The translations under genes were made by a program, and so were the position numbers. Shown here one piece after another: positions 5,696 to 10,546 of a DNA stretch of 10,546 nucleotides. The stretch comes from Nitrospirota bacterium (lineage in GTDB: Bacteria; Nitrospirota; Thermodesulfovibrionia; UBA6902; DSMQ01), in contig JACQZD010000105.1 in NCBI GenBank assembly GCA_016207865.1, forward strand, positions 1 through 10,546, read 5' to 3'. The notes under the pieces are model-generated. The model was not told the origin of the DNA. It ran no database searches and saw nothing but the letters and a program-made list of their open reading frames with translations. The number at the start of each line of letters is the position of its first letter. The first letter of the stretch is position 1.

Positions 5696-5716
5696 TTAAC
5701 TTTTAACTTTTAACTT
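5696..5716. repeat. Three perfect heptamers forming the end of rpmC
   Basis: Three exact copies of TTAACTT on the plus strand, with a related CTCGCTT following. Read as coding sequence on the minus strand they give precisely the last six residues of L29 (KLKVKS) and its TAA stop. Confidence 0.88.
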
Positions 5717-5896
5717 CTCGCTTATTACAGTTAATACCTGCGCTATATTCCTTCTGACCTGCCTTATTCTCATCGGGTTTTCAATTTCTCCGGTCACCTG
5801 CTGGAACCTTAAATTAAACAGTTCCTTTCTCAGATTCGCCTCTTCCTGCCGCAATTCATCAACTGTTGAGGACCTTATATCCGAAGGCTTCTTCAT
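5696..5896 (-). CDS. rpmC: 50S ribosomal protein L29
   Basis: L29 is a small helical-hairpin protein by the polypeptide exit tunnel and part of the docking site for signal recognition particle and trigger factor with L23. The 66-residue product has the two helices: SSTVDELRQEEANLRKELFNLRFQ (about 9-32) and PMRIRQVRRNIAQVLTVISE (41-60), joined by the usual QVTGEIENP loop. The ATG overlaps the rplP stop by four bases. The C-terminal KLKVKS and stop are encoded by three perfect heptamer repeats, so this tail is probably an acquired end rather than an L29-specific feature. Confidence 0.97.
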   Translation of the reverse strand: MKKPSDIRSSTVDELRQEEANLRKELFNLRFQQVTGEIENPMRIRQVRRNIAQVLTVISEKLKVKS

Positions 5897-6309
5897 ATTA
5901 TCTCCGTCCTGGTTACAAACTTGGTGGCAATAGAAAGCTTGTGCGAAGCAAGCCTGAAGGCTTCACGCGCTATATCTTCCGGCACGCCCGACATTTCATA
6001 TAAAACCCTGCCGGGCGTCACAACCGCCACCCAGGATTCAGGGGCGCCTTTCCCTTTTCCCATTCTTGTCTCAGCAGGCTTCTTTGTCAACGGTTTGTCA
6101 GGGAATACCCTTATCCAGACCTTACAGCCTCTCTTGGCATGCCTGGTTATGGCCACCCTCGCCGCCTCTATCTGACGGCTTGACACCCACCCGGGTTCAA
6201 GAGCCTTAAGGCCGAATTCTCCGAAAGATACGGAAGACCCTCTGTAAGCCTTTCCATTCATATTGCCTTTCATCATCTTTCTGAATTTTACTTTTTTAGG
6301 CATTAACAT
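5893..6309 (-). CDS. rplP: 50S ribosomal protein L16
   Basis: L16 binds 23S rRNA beside the A-site tRNA and helps organise the peptidyl-transferase region. The 138-residue length is normal. It opens MLMPKKVKFRKMMKGN, the usual L16 start, although a second in-frame ATG lies two codons later. Motifs are GWVSSRQIEAARVAITRHAKRG (about 40-61), KVWIRVFPDKPLTKKPAETRMGKGKG (63-88), and PGRVLYEMSGV. Arg82, the counterpart of the Arg81 that is hydroxylated in E. coli, is present. The stop overlaps the rpmC ATG by four bases. Confidence 0.98.
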   Translation of the reverse strand: MLMPKKVKFRKMMKGNMNGKAYRGSSVSFGEFGLKALEPGWVSSRQIEAARVAITRHAKRGCKVWIRVFPDKPLTKKPAETRMGKGKGAPESWVAVVTPGRVLYEMSGVPEDIAREAFRLASHKLSIATKFVTRTEII

Positions 6310-6323
6310 AGCTGATTTTTAGA

Positions 6324-6992
6324 TTAAACCCCCGTTTCCCCTTCTGGCGCCTTAGCCGGCCCAACTTCCGGCAGGATATCGCCTCTGTATATCCAGACCT
6401 TAACGCCGATTCTGCCGTATGTGGTCTTGGCCTCTGCAATGCCGTAATCTATGTCAGACCTCAGGGTATGTAAAGGCACCCGGCCCTCTCTGTACCAGCT
6501 GGCCCTTGCTATTTCCGCGCCTGCAAGCCGGCCCGCGCATGCAACCTTTACTCCCTGCGCGCCGAAACGCTGAGCTGAATTAACCGCCTTTTTCATGGCC
6601 TTTCTGAAGGCCACCCTTTTTTCAAGCTGAAGGGCGATGTTTTCTGCGACAAGCTGCGCGTCTATCTCAGGCTTTCTGATTTCCTTAATATCTACGCTTA
6701 CCTGCTTGCCTGTCATATGTTCCATATCTTTTTTAAGCTTGTCCACTTCCGCGCCTTTTTTGCCTATGATTATCCCGGGTCTTGCCGTATGGATAATCAC
6801 CCGGACCTTCTGTCCCGCGCGTTCTATTTCTATCTTTGAAACTCCCGCATGGAATAAATTTTCTTTAATGATTCGCCGCATGTTTATATCTTCATGAAGA
6901 AGGTCCGTATATCCCTTCTTTGCAAACCAGCGCGACTCCCAGGTCTTTATTATTCCTAATCTATAGCCTATCGGATGAGTTTTCTGTCCCAA
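6324..6992 (-). CDS. rpsC: 30S ribosomal protein S3
   Basis: S3 lines the mRNA entry channel and takes part in the ribosomal helicase function. The 222-residue product begins MGQKTHPIGYRLGI and carries a type-II KH domain with the GXXG loop G77-K-K-G80 (context RPGIIIGKKGAEVDKL). The C-terminal half shows GVKVACAGRLAGAEIARASWYREGRVPLHTLRSDIDYG and YGRIGVKVWIYRGDILP, the S3 signatures. The start is TTG: it gives the exact canonical N-terminus and follows AGGGGG by six bases. It comes after a 48-base spacer holding a GC-rich palindrome that may act as a terminator or attenuator. Confidence 0.97.
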   Translation of the reverse strand: MGQKTHPIGYRLGIIKTWESRWFAKKGYTDLLHEDINMRRIIKENLFHAGVSKIEIERAGQKVRVIIHTARPGIIIGKKGAEVDKLKKDMEHMTGKQVSVDIKEIRKPEIDAQLVAENIALQLEKRVAFRKAMKKAVNSAQRFGAQGVKVACAGRLAGAEIARASWYREGRVPLHTLRSDIDYGIAEAKTTYGRIGVKVWIYRGDILPEVGPAKAPEGETGV

Positions 6993-6996
6993 AATT

Positions 6997-7004
6997 ATCC
7001 CCCT
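6997..7004 (-). promoter_or_regulatory. Shine-Dalgarno of rpsC, supports TTG start
   Basis: The minus strand reads AGGGGGAT four bases before the TTG at 6992. It is the only purine-rich block near the conserved S3 N-terminus. Confidence 0.72.
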
Positions 7005-7011
7005 GAAACCA

Positions 7012-7037
7012 AATTAAAAGCCTGCCGGCCGGCAGGC
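7012..7037 (-). terminator. GC-rich perfect palindrome followed by T-rich stretch; possible terminator or attenuator
   Basis: Positions 7020-7037 form a perfect 18-base palindrome (GCCTGCCGG/CCGGCAGGC). As RNA it can fold into a seven-pair stem with a GGCC loop. On the transcribed minus strand it is followed directly by TTTTAATTT. That is the layout of an intrinsic terminator, although the T-run is interrupted. It lies between rplV and rpsC, so full termination would starve ten or more downstream essential genes; partial read-through, an RNA-stability role, or merely a repeated intergenic element are equally possible. Confidence 0.4.
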
Positions 7038-7040
7038 AGG

Positions 7041-7415
7041 TTATGAGTTGTCCCGATGCTTCGGGATCACTTTTAACTTTTCACTTTCTTCCAATATTAA
7101 AGTAATATGGCTTGTTCTTTTCTTAATAATATTTGCCCGGCCCATGGCCCTGGCCATCATCCGCTTCATTACAGGTCCCTGACCCACAACTACCTTTGAA
7201 ATCTTCATGGAATCCGGGTCTGCCACTTTTTTCTGCTCGGCATTAGCCATCGCAGACTTTAAAAGCTTTGCGACTGTTTTCGCAGGCCCGTGCGGAAGGA
7301 AACGCAGGCTTATCATTGCGTCGCCTGCCTTTTTCCCCCTGATGGTATCTATCACCCTTTTCACCTTTCTGGGTGAGACCCTTGAATATCTTAATATGGC
7401 CTTTGCCTCTGTCAT
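7041..7415 (-). CDS. rplV: 50S ribosomal protein L22 with repeat-derived C-terminal tail
   Basis: L22 lines the nascent-peptide exit tunnel through its long beta-hairpin. The 124-residue product begins MTEAKAILRYSRVSPRKVKRVID, has the AMANAEQKK segment (about 55-63) and the hairpin region GQGPVMKRMMARAMGRANIIKKRTSHITLILEE (78-110). A normal L22 ends about here. The remaining 14 residues (SEKLKVIPKHRDNS) are encoded by a three-unit heptamer array (7068-7088) and a small inverted repeat (7051-7066), so they look like an appended extension of non-ribosomal origin. The ATG lies three bases after the rpsS stop. Confidence 0.97.
   Translation of the reverse strand: MTEAKAILRYSRVSPRKVKRVIDTIRGKKAGDAMISLRFLPHGPAKTVAKLLKSAMANAEQKKVADPDSMKISKVVVGQGPVMKRMMARAMGRANIIKKRTSHITLILEESEKLKVIPKHRDNS
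7051..7066. repeat. Short inverted repeat in the rplV 3' end
   Basis: TCCCGA and TCGGGA flank a four-base TGCT loop, giving a six-pair hairpin. It encodes part of the L22 tail (IPKHRD) and joins the heptamers on one side to the 18-base palindrome on the other, as if the three were one composite inserted element. Confidence 0.75.
7068..7088. repeat. Three heptamers in the rplV 3' end
   Basis: Units CACTTTT, AACTTTT and CACTTTC on the plus strand, in frame as SEKLKV on the minus strand. The same word family, read on the same strand, ends rpmC, and it occurs inverted between rplR and rpsE. Confidence 0.82.
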
Positions 7416-7418
7416 AGC

Positions 7419-7706
7419 TTATTTGGGAGCGGGCGCCTCCGCCTTCCTTTCGCCTGAATGCAGCCTGAAGGTCCTGGTCGGAGCAAACTCTCCGAGTTTA
7501 TAGCCGACCATATTTTCGGCAACATACACAGGAACAAACTTTTTCCCGTTATGCACGGCAAATGTATGCCCAATGAACTCCGGCACTATCGTAGAGCTTC
7601 TGGCCCAGGTTTTAACAATCTTTTTTTCGCCTGATTGATTCATGGCATTAACTTTCTTCATAAGTTTCGTGTCCACATACGGACCTTTTTTCAGTGATCT
7701 GGGCAA
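7419..7706 (-). CDS. rpsS: 30S ribosomal protein S19
   Basis: S19 forms a complex with S13 in the 30S head and contacts the A-site tRNA region. The 95-residue product begins MPRSLKKGPYVDTKLMKKV, continues with KTWARSSTIVPEFIGHTFAVHNGKKFVPVYV (about 34-64) and closes with GYKLGEFAPTRTFRLHSG, the S19 signature, followed by a Lys/Ala/Pro-rich tail. The start is TTG, fixed by the invariant PRSLKKGP and by a very strong Shine-Dalgarno. It lies 13 bases after rplB and 3 before rplV. Confidence 0.98.
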   Translation of the reverse strand: MPRSLKKGPYVDTKLMKKVNAMNQSGEKKIVKTWARSSTIVPEFIGHTFAVHNGKKFVPVYVAENMVGYKLGEFAPTRTFRLHSGERKAEAPAPK

Positions 7707-7710
7707 AATT

Positions 7711-7718
7711 TCCTCCTT
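7711..7718 (-). promoter_or_regulatory. Shine-Dalgarno of rpsS, supports TTG start
   Basis: The minus strand reads AAGGAGGA with AATT before the TTG at 7706. It is a near-perfect anti-16S match and possibly compensates for the weak start codon. Confidence 0.85.
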
Positions 7719-7719
7719 A

Positions 7720-8538
7720 TTACTTCCTGTGCCTTATAATGAACTTGTCCGTCCTTTTATTCTTTCTCGTCTTCACGCCTTCCGGCTTGCCCCATGGAGA
7801 AACCGGCGTCCTGCCTCCTGAACTTTTGCCTTCGCCGCCTCCAAGCGGGTGGTCCACAGGGTTCATGGCCACGCCTCTTACAATAGGCCTCCGGCCCATC
7901 CAGCGCATCCTGCCTGCCTTGCCCCATGATATGTTCTCCCACTCAGCATTGCTGATCTGTCCTATCGTAGCCATGCACTTGGACGGCACCACCCTTACCT
8001 CTCCTGAAGAGAGTTTAATCTGGCAGTAATCCTTTTCCTTTGCCACAAGCTGTGCATATGAGCCGGCGCTCCTTACAAGTTTGCCTCCTTGTCCGGGCTT
8101 CAACTCAATGTTATGAATCAGAGTTCCGAGAGGCATATTTTCAACAGGAAGGGCATTGCCGTTCCTGATTTCAACCTCTGTCCCTGAAACCAGTGAATCC
8201 CCGACTTTTATGCCTGCCGGCGCAAGTATGTATCTTCTTTCGCCGTCTGCATATTTAAGCAGGGCAATCCTGGCCGTCCTGTAAGGGTCGTATTCAATTG
8301 TTTCCACAAAAGATGGAATATTCCTTTTTTCACGCTTAAAATCAATAATCCTGTATAACCTTTTATGCCCGCCTCCCTTATGCCATGCCGTAATATGGCC
8401 TGAACTGTTCCTGCCGCCGGTTTTCTTGACCGGCCTTAAGAGCGGTTTGTGCGGTTTTACCGCGGTTATTTCAGAAAAATCCGAACCGGTCCTGAACCGT
8501 GTGCCTGCTGATGTTGGTTTATATGCCTTTATACCCAT
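7720..8538 (-). CDS. rplB: 50S ribosomal protein L2
   Basis: L2 is a primary 23S rRNA-binding protein needed for subunit joining and peptidyl-transferase function. The 272-residue length is standard. It opens MGIKAYKPTSAGTRFRTGSD, has GRNSSGHITAWHKGGGHKRLYRIIDFKR (about 42-69), an OB and SH3-like middle (YDPYRTARIALLKYADGERRYILAP), and the C-terminal RPIVRGVAMNPVDHPLGGGEGKSSGGRTPVSPWG. His230 (E. coli His229, the residue tied to activity) is present; the next His of the common DHPHGGGEG is Leu here. It ends with NKRTDKFIIRHRK. The ATG is 18 bases after rplW with a weak Shine-Dalgarno. Confidence 0.98.
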   Translation of the reverse strand: MGIKAYKPTSAGTRFRTGSDFSEITAVKPHKPLLRPVKKTGGRNSSGHITAWHKGGGHKRLYRIIDFKREKRNIPSFVETIEYDPYRTARIALLKYADGERRYILAPAGIKVGDSLVSGTEVEIRNGNALPVENMPLGTLIHNIELKPGQGGKLVRSAGSYAQLVAKEKDYCQIKLSSGEVRVVPSKCMATIGQISNAEWENISWGKAGRMRWMGRRPIVRGVAMNPVDHPLGGGEGKSSGGRTPVSPWGKPEGVKTRKNKRTDKFIIRHRK

Positions 8539-8556
8539 TGATATTCTTCTTTACCT

Positions 8557-8853
8557 TTATTTTTGCACGCCTTCAATAAAGTCCAGCTTCTCGCCTTTTT
8601 TCAGCGTGACAATTGCTTTTTTCCAGTCGGGTCTTCTGCCTTCAAACCTGCCGAGACGCTTTTTTTTGCCTTTGCAGTTCATGGTTGCAACACTGTCAAC
8701 TTTTACCTTAAAAATCTCCTCTACCGCTTTTTTAATCTCAATCTTGTTGGCGTCCTTTGCGACCTTGAACATTACCTTGTTGTCCGCTTCTTTCAAGGCC
8801 GTTCCTTTTTCAGTCAGCATCGGAGCCTCAAGAATGTTATAAGAACTTTTCAT
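8557..8853 (-). CDS. rplW: 50S ribosomal protein L23
   Basis: L23 sits at the exit of the peptide tunnel and is the docking site for trigger factor and signal recognition particle. The 98-residue product shows APMLTEKGTALKEADNKVMFKVAKDANKIEIKKAVEEIFKVKV (about 10-52), with the TEK and K-EIK-AVE-F-VKV pattern of L23, then the basic loop NCKGKKKRLGRFEGRRPDWKKAIVTLKKGEKLDF (59-92). The ATG overlaps the rplD stop by four bases. Length is normal for the family. Confidence 0.97.
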   Translation of the reverse strand: MKSSYNILEAPMLTEKGTALKEADNKVMFKVAKDANKIEIKKAVEEIFKVKVDSVATMNCKGKKKRLGRFEGRRPDWKKAIVTLKKGEKLDFIEGVQK

Positions 8854-9473
8854 CCCAAATACACCTTTTTCATATATTCCACCGCGCCTTTTGTAAAAAG
8901 CAATTTCTCATGGAGAAGCACGTCATAAACATTAAGCGCGCTCACTTCTTTTACATTTACCTGCGGGATATTCCTTGCGGCCAGCGCAAGAATGTTATTT
9001 TTATCAGGAATTACTATCAATACATTTTTAAGCCCCATAACAGTAAGAACAGAATTTAAAGCTTTTGTCTTCGGCCCTGTCATGGGCAGGTCTTCAACTA
9101 CAACGACCTCGCCGTCGGAAAATTTTGCCGAAAGCGCTGAACTGAGAGCGGCCCACTTAGATTTCTTGGGAAGTTTGTAGGAATAATCCCTCGGCATAGG
9201 ACCAAAAATAGTCCCGCCGCCTCTCCACAGAGGCGACCTGCTGCTTCCGGCCCTGGCCCTTCCGGTGTGCTTCTGCTTCCACGGCTTTTTGCCGCCGCCG
9301 CTTACAAGCCCCTTTGTCTTTGTGGCCGCAGTTCCCTGTCTTTGATTGGCCAGGTAATTGCGCACAACGGCATGAAGGAGCCCCTTATTTACGGGAGCGC
9401 CGAATATATCCGCAGGCAGGTCCATACTGCCGGCAGGTTTATTATCTTTATTTAAAATATTTATTTCAGGCAT
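8850..9473 (-). CDS. rplD: 50S ribosomal protein L4
   Basis: L4 extends a long loop into the exit tunnel; in E. coli it is also the autogenous repressor of the S10 operon. The 207-residue product has the loop at about residues 43-96 (NQRQGTAATKTKGLVSGGGK, then KQKHTGRARAGSSRSPLWRGGG and FGPMPRDYSYKLPKK). The C-terminal Rossmann-like part has KTKALNSVLTVMGLKNVLIV and ARNIPQVNVKEVSALNVYDVLLHEKLLFTKGAVEYMKK. It overlaps rplC by one base and rplW by four. The S10 leader on which L4 would act is not in the window, and since tuf lies only 24 bases before rpsJ there may be none. Confidence 0.97.
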   Translation of the reverse strand: MPEINILNKDNKPAGSMDLPADIFGAPVNKGLLHAVVRNYLANQRQGTAATKTKGLVSGGGKKPWKQKHTGRARAGSSRSPLWRGGGTIFGPMPRDYSYKLPKKSKWAALSSALSAKFSDGEVVVVEDLPMTGPKTKALNSVLTVMGLKNVLIVIPDKNNILALAARNIPQVNVKEVSALNVYDVLLHEKLLFTKGAVEYMKKVYLG

Positions 9474-10093
9474 TAGTCATTCTTCCTTATTATTAAATAG
9501 CCGCCGTTTGAGCCGGGCACCGCGCCTTTTACAAGCAGGAGATTCTGTTCTTTTTTGACATCCACGACTTTAATGTTCCTTGTAGTCACCCTTCTGTCGC
9601 CCATATGGCCGGGCAGTCCCTTGTTCTTCCAGACCCTTGAAGGGTATGCGCTGCTGCCTATGGAGCCGGGCGCCCTGTTGAACATTGAACCATGGGAGCC
9701 GGGTCCGCCGTGATAATGGTGCCTTTTCATGACGCCCTGAAAACCCTTGCCCTTGGACCTGCCGGTTACTGAAATGCTGTCGCCCTTGCTGAATATCTCA
9801 ACGGTAACCGTATCGCCGGTCTTAAGCTCCTGCATCTCCCTTATCTCTTTAAGAAAACGGCATGGGGCCAGAGACACCTTTTTAAAATGTCCGGCCTTTG
9901 CCTTAGGTACATTTTTTTCCTTTTTGATTTCTTCAAAACCAAGCTGAAGCGCAGTATAGGCGTCTTTTTTCCCCGGCTCTTTGACCTGCACTACCTTGCA
10001 TGGACCGGCCTCAATGACTGTGACCGGAATAATGCCGCCGTTTTCAGCAAAAATCTGCGTCATGCCTATTTTTTTGCCGAGTATGCCTTTCAT
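9473..10093 (-). CDS. rplC: 50S ribosomal protein L3
   Basis: L3 is one of two assembly initiators of the large subunit and reaches toward the peptidyl-transferase centre. The 206-residue length is normal. It begins MKGILGKKIGMTQIFAENG and has VTVEIFSKGDSISVTGRSKGKGFQGVMKRHHYHGGPGSHGS (about 96-136), the L3 signature. This is followed by the tip GSIGSSAYPSRVWKNKGLPGHMGDRRVT and the closing LLLVKGAVPGSNGG. The Gln methylated by PrmB in E. coli L3 (in GQNQTPG) is absent because the tip reads SSAYP. Start and stop overlap the neighbours (ATGA with rpsJ, TAATG with rplD). Confidence 0.98.
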   Translation of the reverse strand: MKGILGKKIGMTQIFAENGGIIPVTVIEAGPCKVVQVKEPGKKDAYTALQLGFEEIKKEKNVPKAKAGHFKKVSLAPCRFLKEIREMQELKTGDTVTVEIFSKGDSISVTGRSKGKGFQGVMKRHHYHGGPGSHGSMFNRAPGSIGSSAYPSRVWKNKGLPGHMGDRRVTTRNIKVVDVKKEQNLLLVKGAVPGSNGGYLIIRKND

Positions 10094-10395
10094 AGCTTTA
10101 TCTCCACATCAACGCCTGCGGCAAGATCCAGCTTCATAAGGGCATCAACTGTCTGGGCCGTCGGATCTAAGATGTCTATCAGCCTCTTATGCGTCCGTAT
10201 CTCAAACTGCTCTCTTGATTTTTTATCCACATGAGGAGACCTGAGGACAGTAATTTTATGAATCCTCGTAGGCAGGGGAACAGGACCGCAAATCTTCGCG
10301 CCGGTCCGTTTGGCAGTGTCAACAATCTCCCGCACAGACTGGTCCAGCAGTCTTTGATCGTACGCCCTCAGATTAATTCTAATTTTTTCATTCAT
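10090..10395 (-). CDS. rpsJ: 30S ribosomal protein S10
   Basis: S10 is a 30S head protein that also serves as NusE in transcription antitermination with NusB. The 101-residue product reads NEKIRINLRAYDQRLLDQSV at the start, then KRTGAKICGPVPLPTRIHKITVLRSPHVDKKSREQFEIRTHKRLIDI (about 29-75), the S10 signature, and ends DLAAGVDVEIKL. It lies 24 bases after tuf. Its ribosome-binding region is a run of heptamers each containing GAAGG; the copy seven bases before the ATG gives good spacing, while the nearest touches the ATG. The stop overlaps the rplC ATG by four bases. Confidence 0.98.
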   Translation of the reverse strand: MNEKIRINLRAYDQRLLDQSVREIVDTAKRTGAKICGPVPLPTRIHKITVLRSPHVDKKSREQFEIRTHKRLIDILDPTAQTVDALMKLDLAAGVDVEIKL

Positions 10396-10419
10396 CCTTC
10401 AACCTTCATCCTTCAACCT
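10389..10419. repeat. Heptamer array with repeated Shine-Dalgarno, tuf-rpsJ spacer
   Basis: On the minus strand three consecutive 7-base units (TTGAAGG, ATGAAGG, TTGAAGG; 10396-10416) fill the spacer, and the rpsJ start ATGAATG is itself a near copy. Every unit holds GAAGG, a core ribosome-binding sequence, so the array supplies several alternative sites. Confidence 0.85.
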
Positions 10420-10546
10420 TTATTCAATAACCTCGCTCACAACGCCTGCGCCTACGGTCCTTCCGCCTTCTCTTATCGCAAACCTTAATTCCTTCTCCAT
10501 GGCTATCGGCGTTATCAGTTCCACCGTTATCGTCACATTGTCTCCG
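10420..10546 (-). CDS. tuf: Elongation factor Tu, C-terminal end (5' part outside window)
   Basis: EF-Tu is the GTPase that brings aminoacyl-tRNA to the ribosome. Only the last 41 residues are present. They read GDNVTITVELITPIAMEKEL then RFAIREGGRTVGAGVVSEVIE and a TAA stop. RFAIREGGRTVGAGVV is the invariant end of EF-Tu domain 3, which takes part in tRNA binding. The GTPase domain lies beyond the window. A tuf gene directly before rpsJ is the common str-S10 order, so rpsJ onward may be co-transcribed with rpsL-rpsG-fusA-tuf; no terminator is visible in the 24-base gap. Confidence 0.97.
   Translation of the reverse strand, partial: GDNVTITVELITPIAMEKELRFAIREGGRTVGAGVVSEVIE

Overview
The window is almost entirely a minus-strand ribosomal-protein operon. 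In transcription order (right to left) it reads: 3' end of tuf, then rpsJ, rplC, rplD, rplW, rplB, rpsS, rplV, rpsC, rplP, rpmC, rpsQ (the S10 block), then rplN, rplX, rplE, rpsN, rpsH, rplF, rplR, rpsE, rpmD and rplO (the spc block). All 21 ribosomal-protein genes look intact. rpmD is only 59 codons long and was found by direct reading. The tuf-S10-spc order is bacterial. The zinc-binding short S14, the Cys-rich L24 and the downstream RHS/MopE-type secreted protein suggest an uncultured Gram-negative lineage such as Nitrospirota or Desulfobacterota; this placement is tentative.

Left end (1-1151): directly after rplO, where secY is normally found, a long minus-strand frame opens 23 bases downstream and runs off the window. 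It encodes at least 383 residues: a Sec signal peptide, a beta-rich region, two MopE-type metal-binding repeats and the beginning of an RHS/YD-repeat protein. Either the spc operon is broken here by a large secreted protein gene, or the contig is chimeric. No transcription terminator or convincing promoter is visible at the junction.

Spacing is strikingly two-sided. Many junctions are 1- or 4-base stop/start overlaps. Every spacer of 48 bases or more, except the one downstream of rplV, consists mostly of degenerate tandem repeats. In seven places the unit is 7 bases, with a different word family at most sites; in one place (rpsH-rplF) it is about 9 bases. Three of these arrays contain the stop codon of the preceding gene (rplF, rpmD, rpmC), and two supply short C-terminal tails to ribosomal proteins (L29 and L22). 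After rplV the array is joined to two palindromes, one followed by a T-rich stretch like an intrinsic terminator. This recalls the heptanucleotide STRR repeats of cyanobacteria and is the most unusual feature of the window.

Five of the 21 ribosomal genes start at a non-ATG codon (rpsS, rpsC, rplR and rplO at TTG, rpsE at GTG), each behind a Shine-Dalgarno sequence. No tRNA, rRNA, CRISPR array, transposase or origin was seen, and no stretch over 300 bases lacks a gene.
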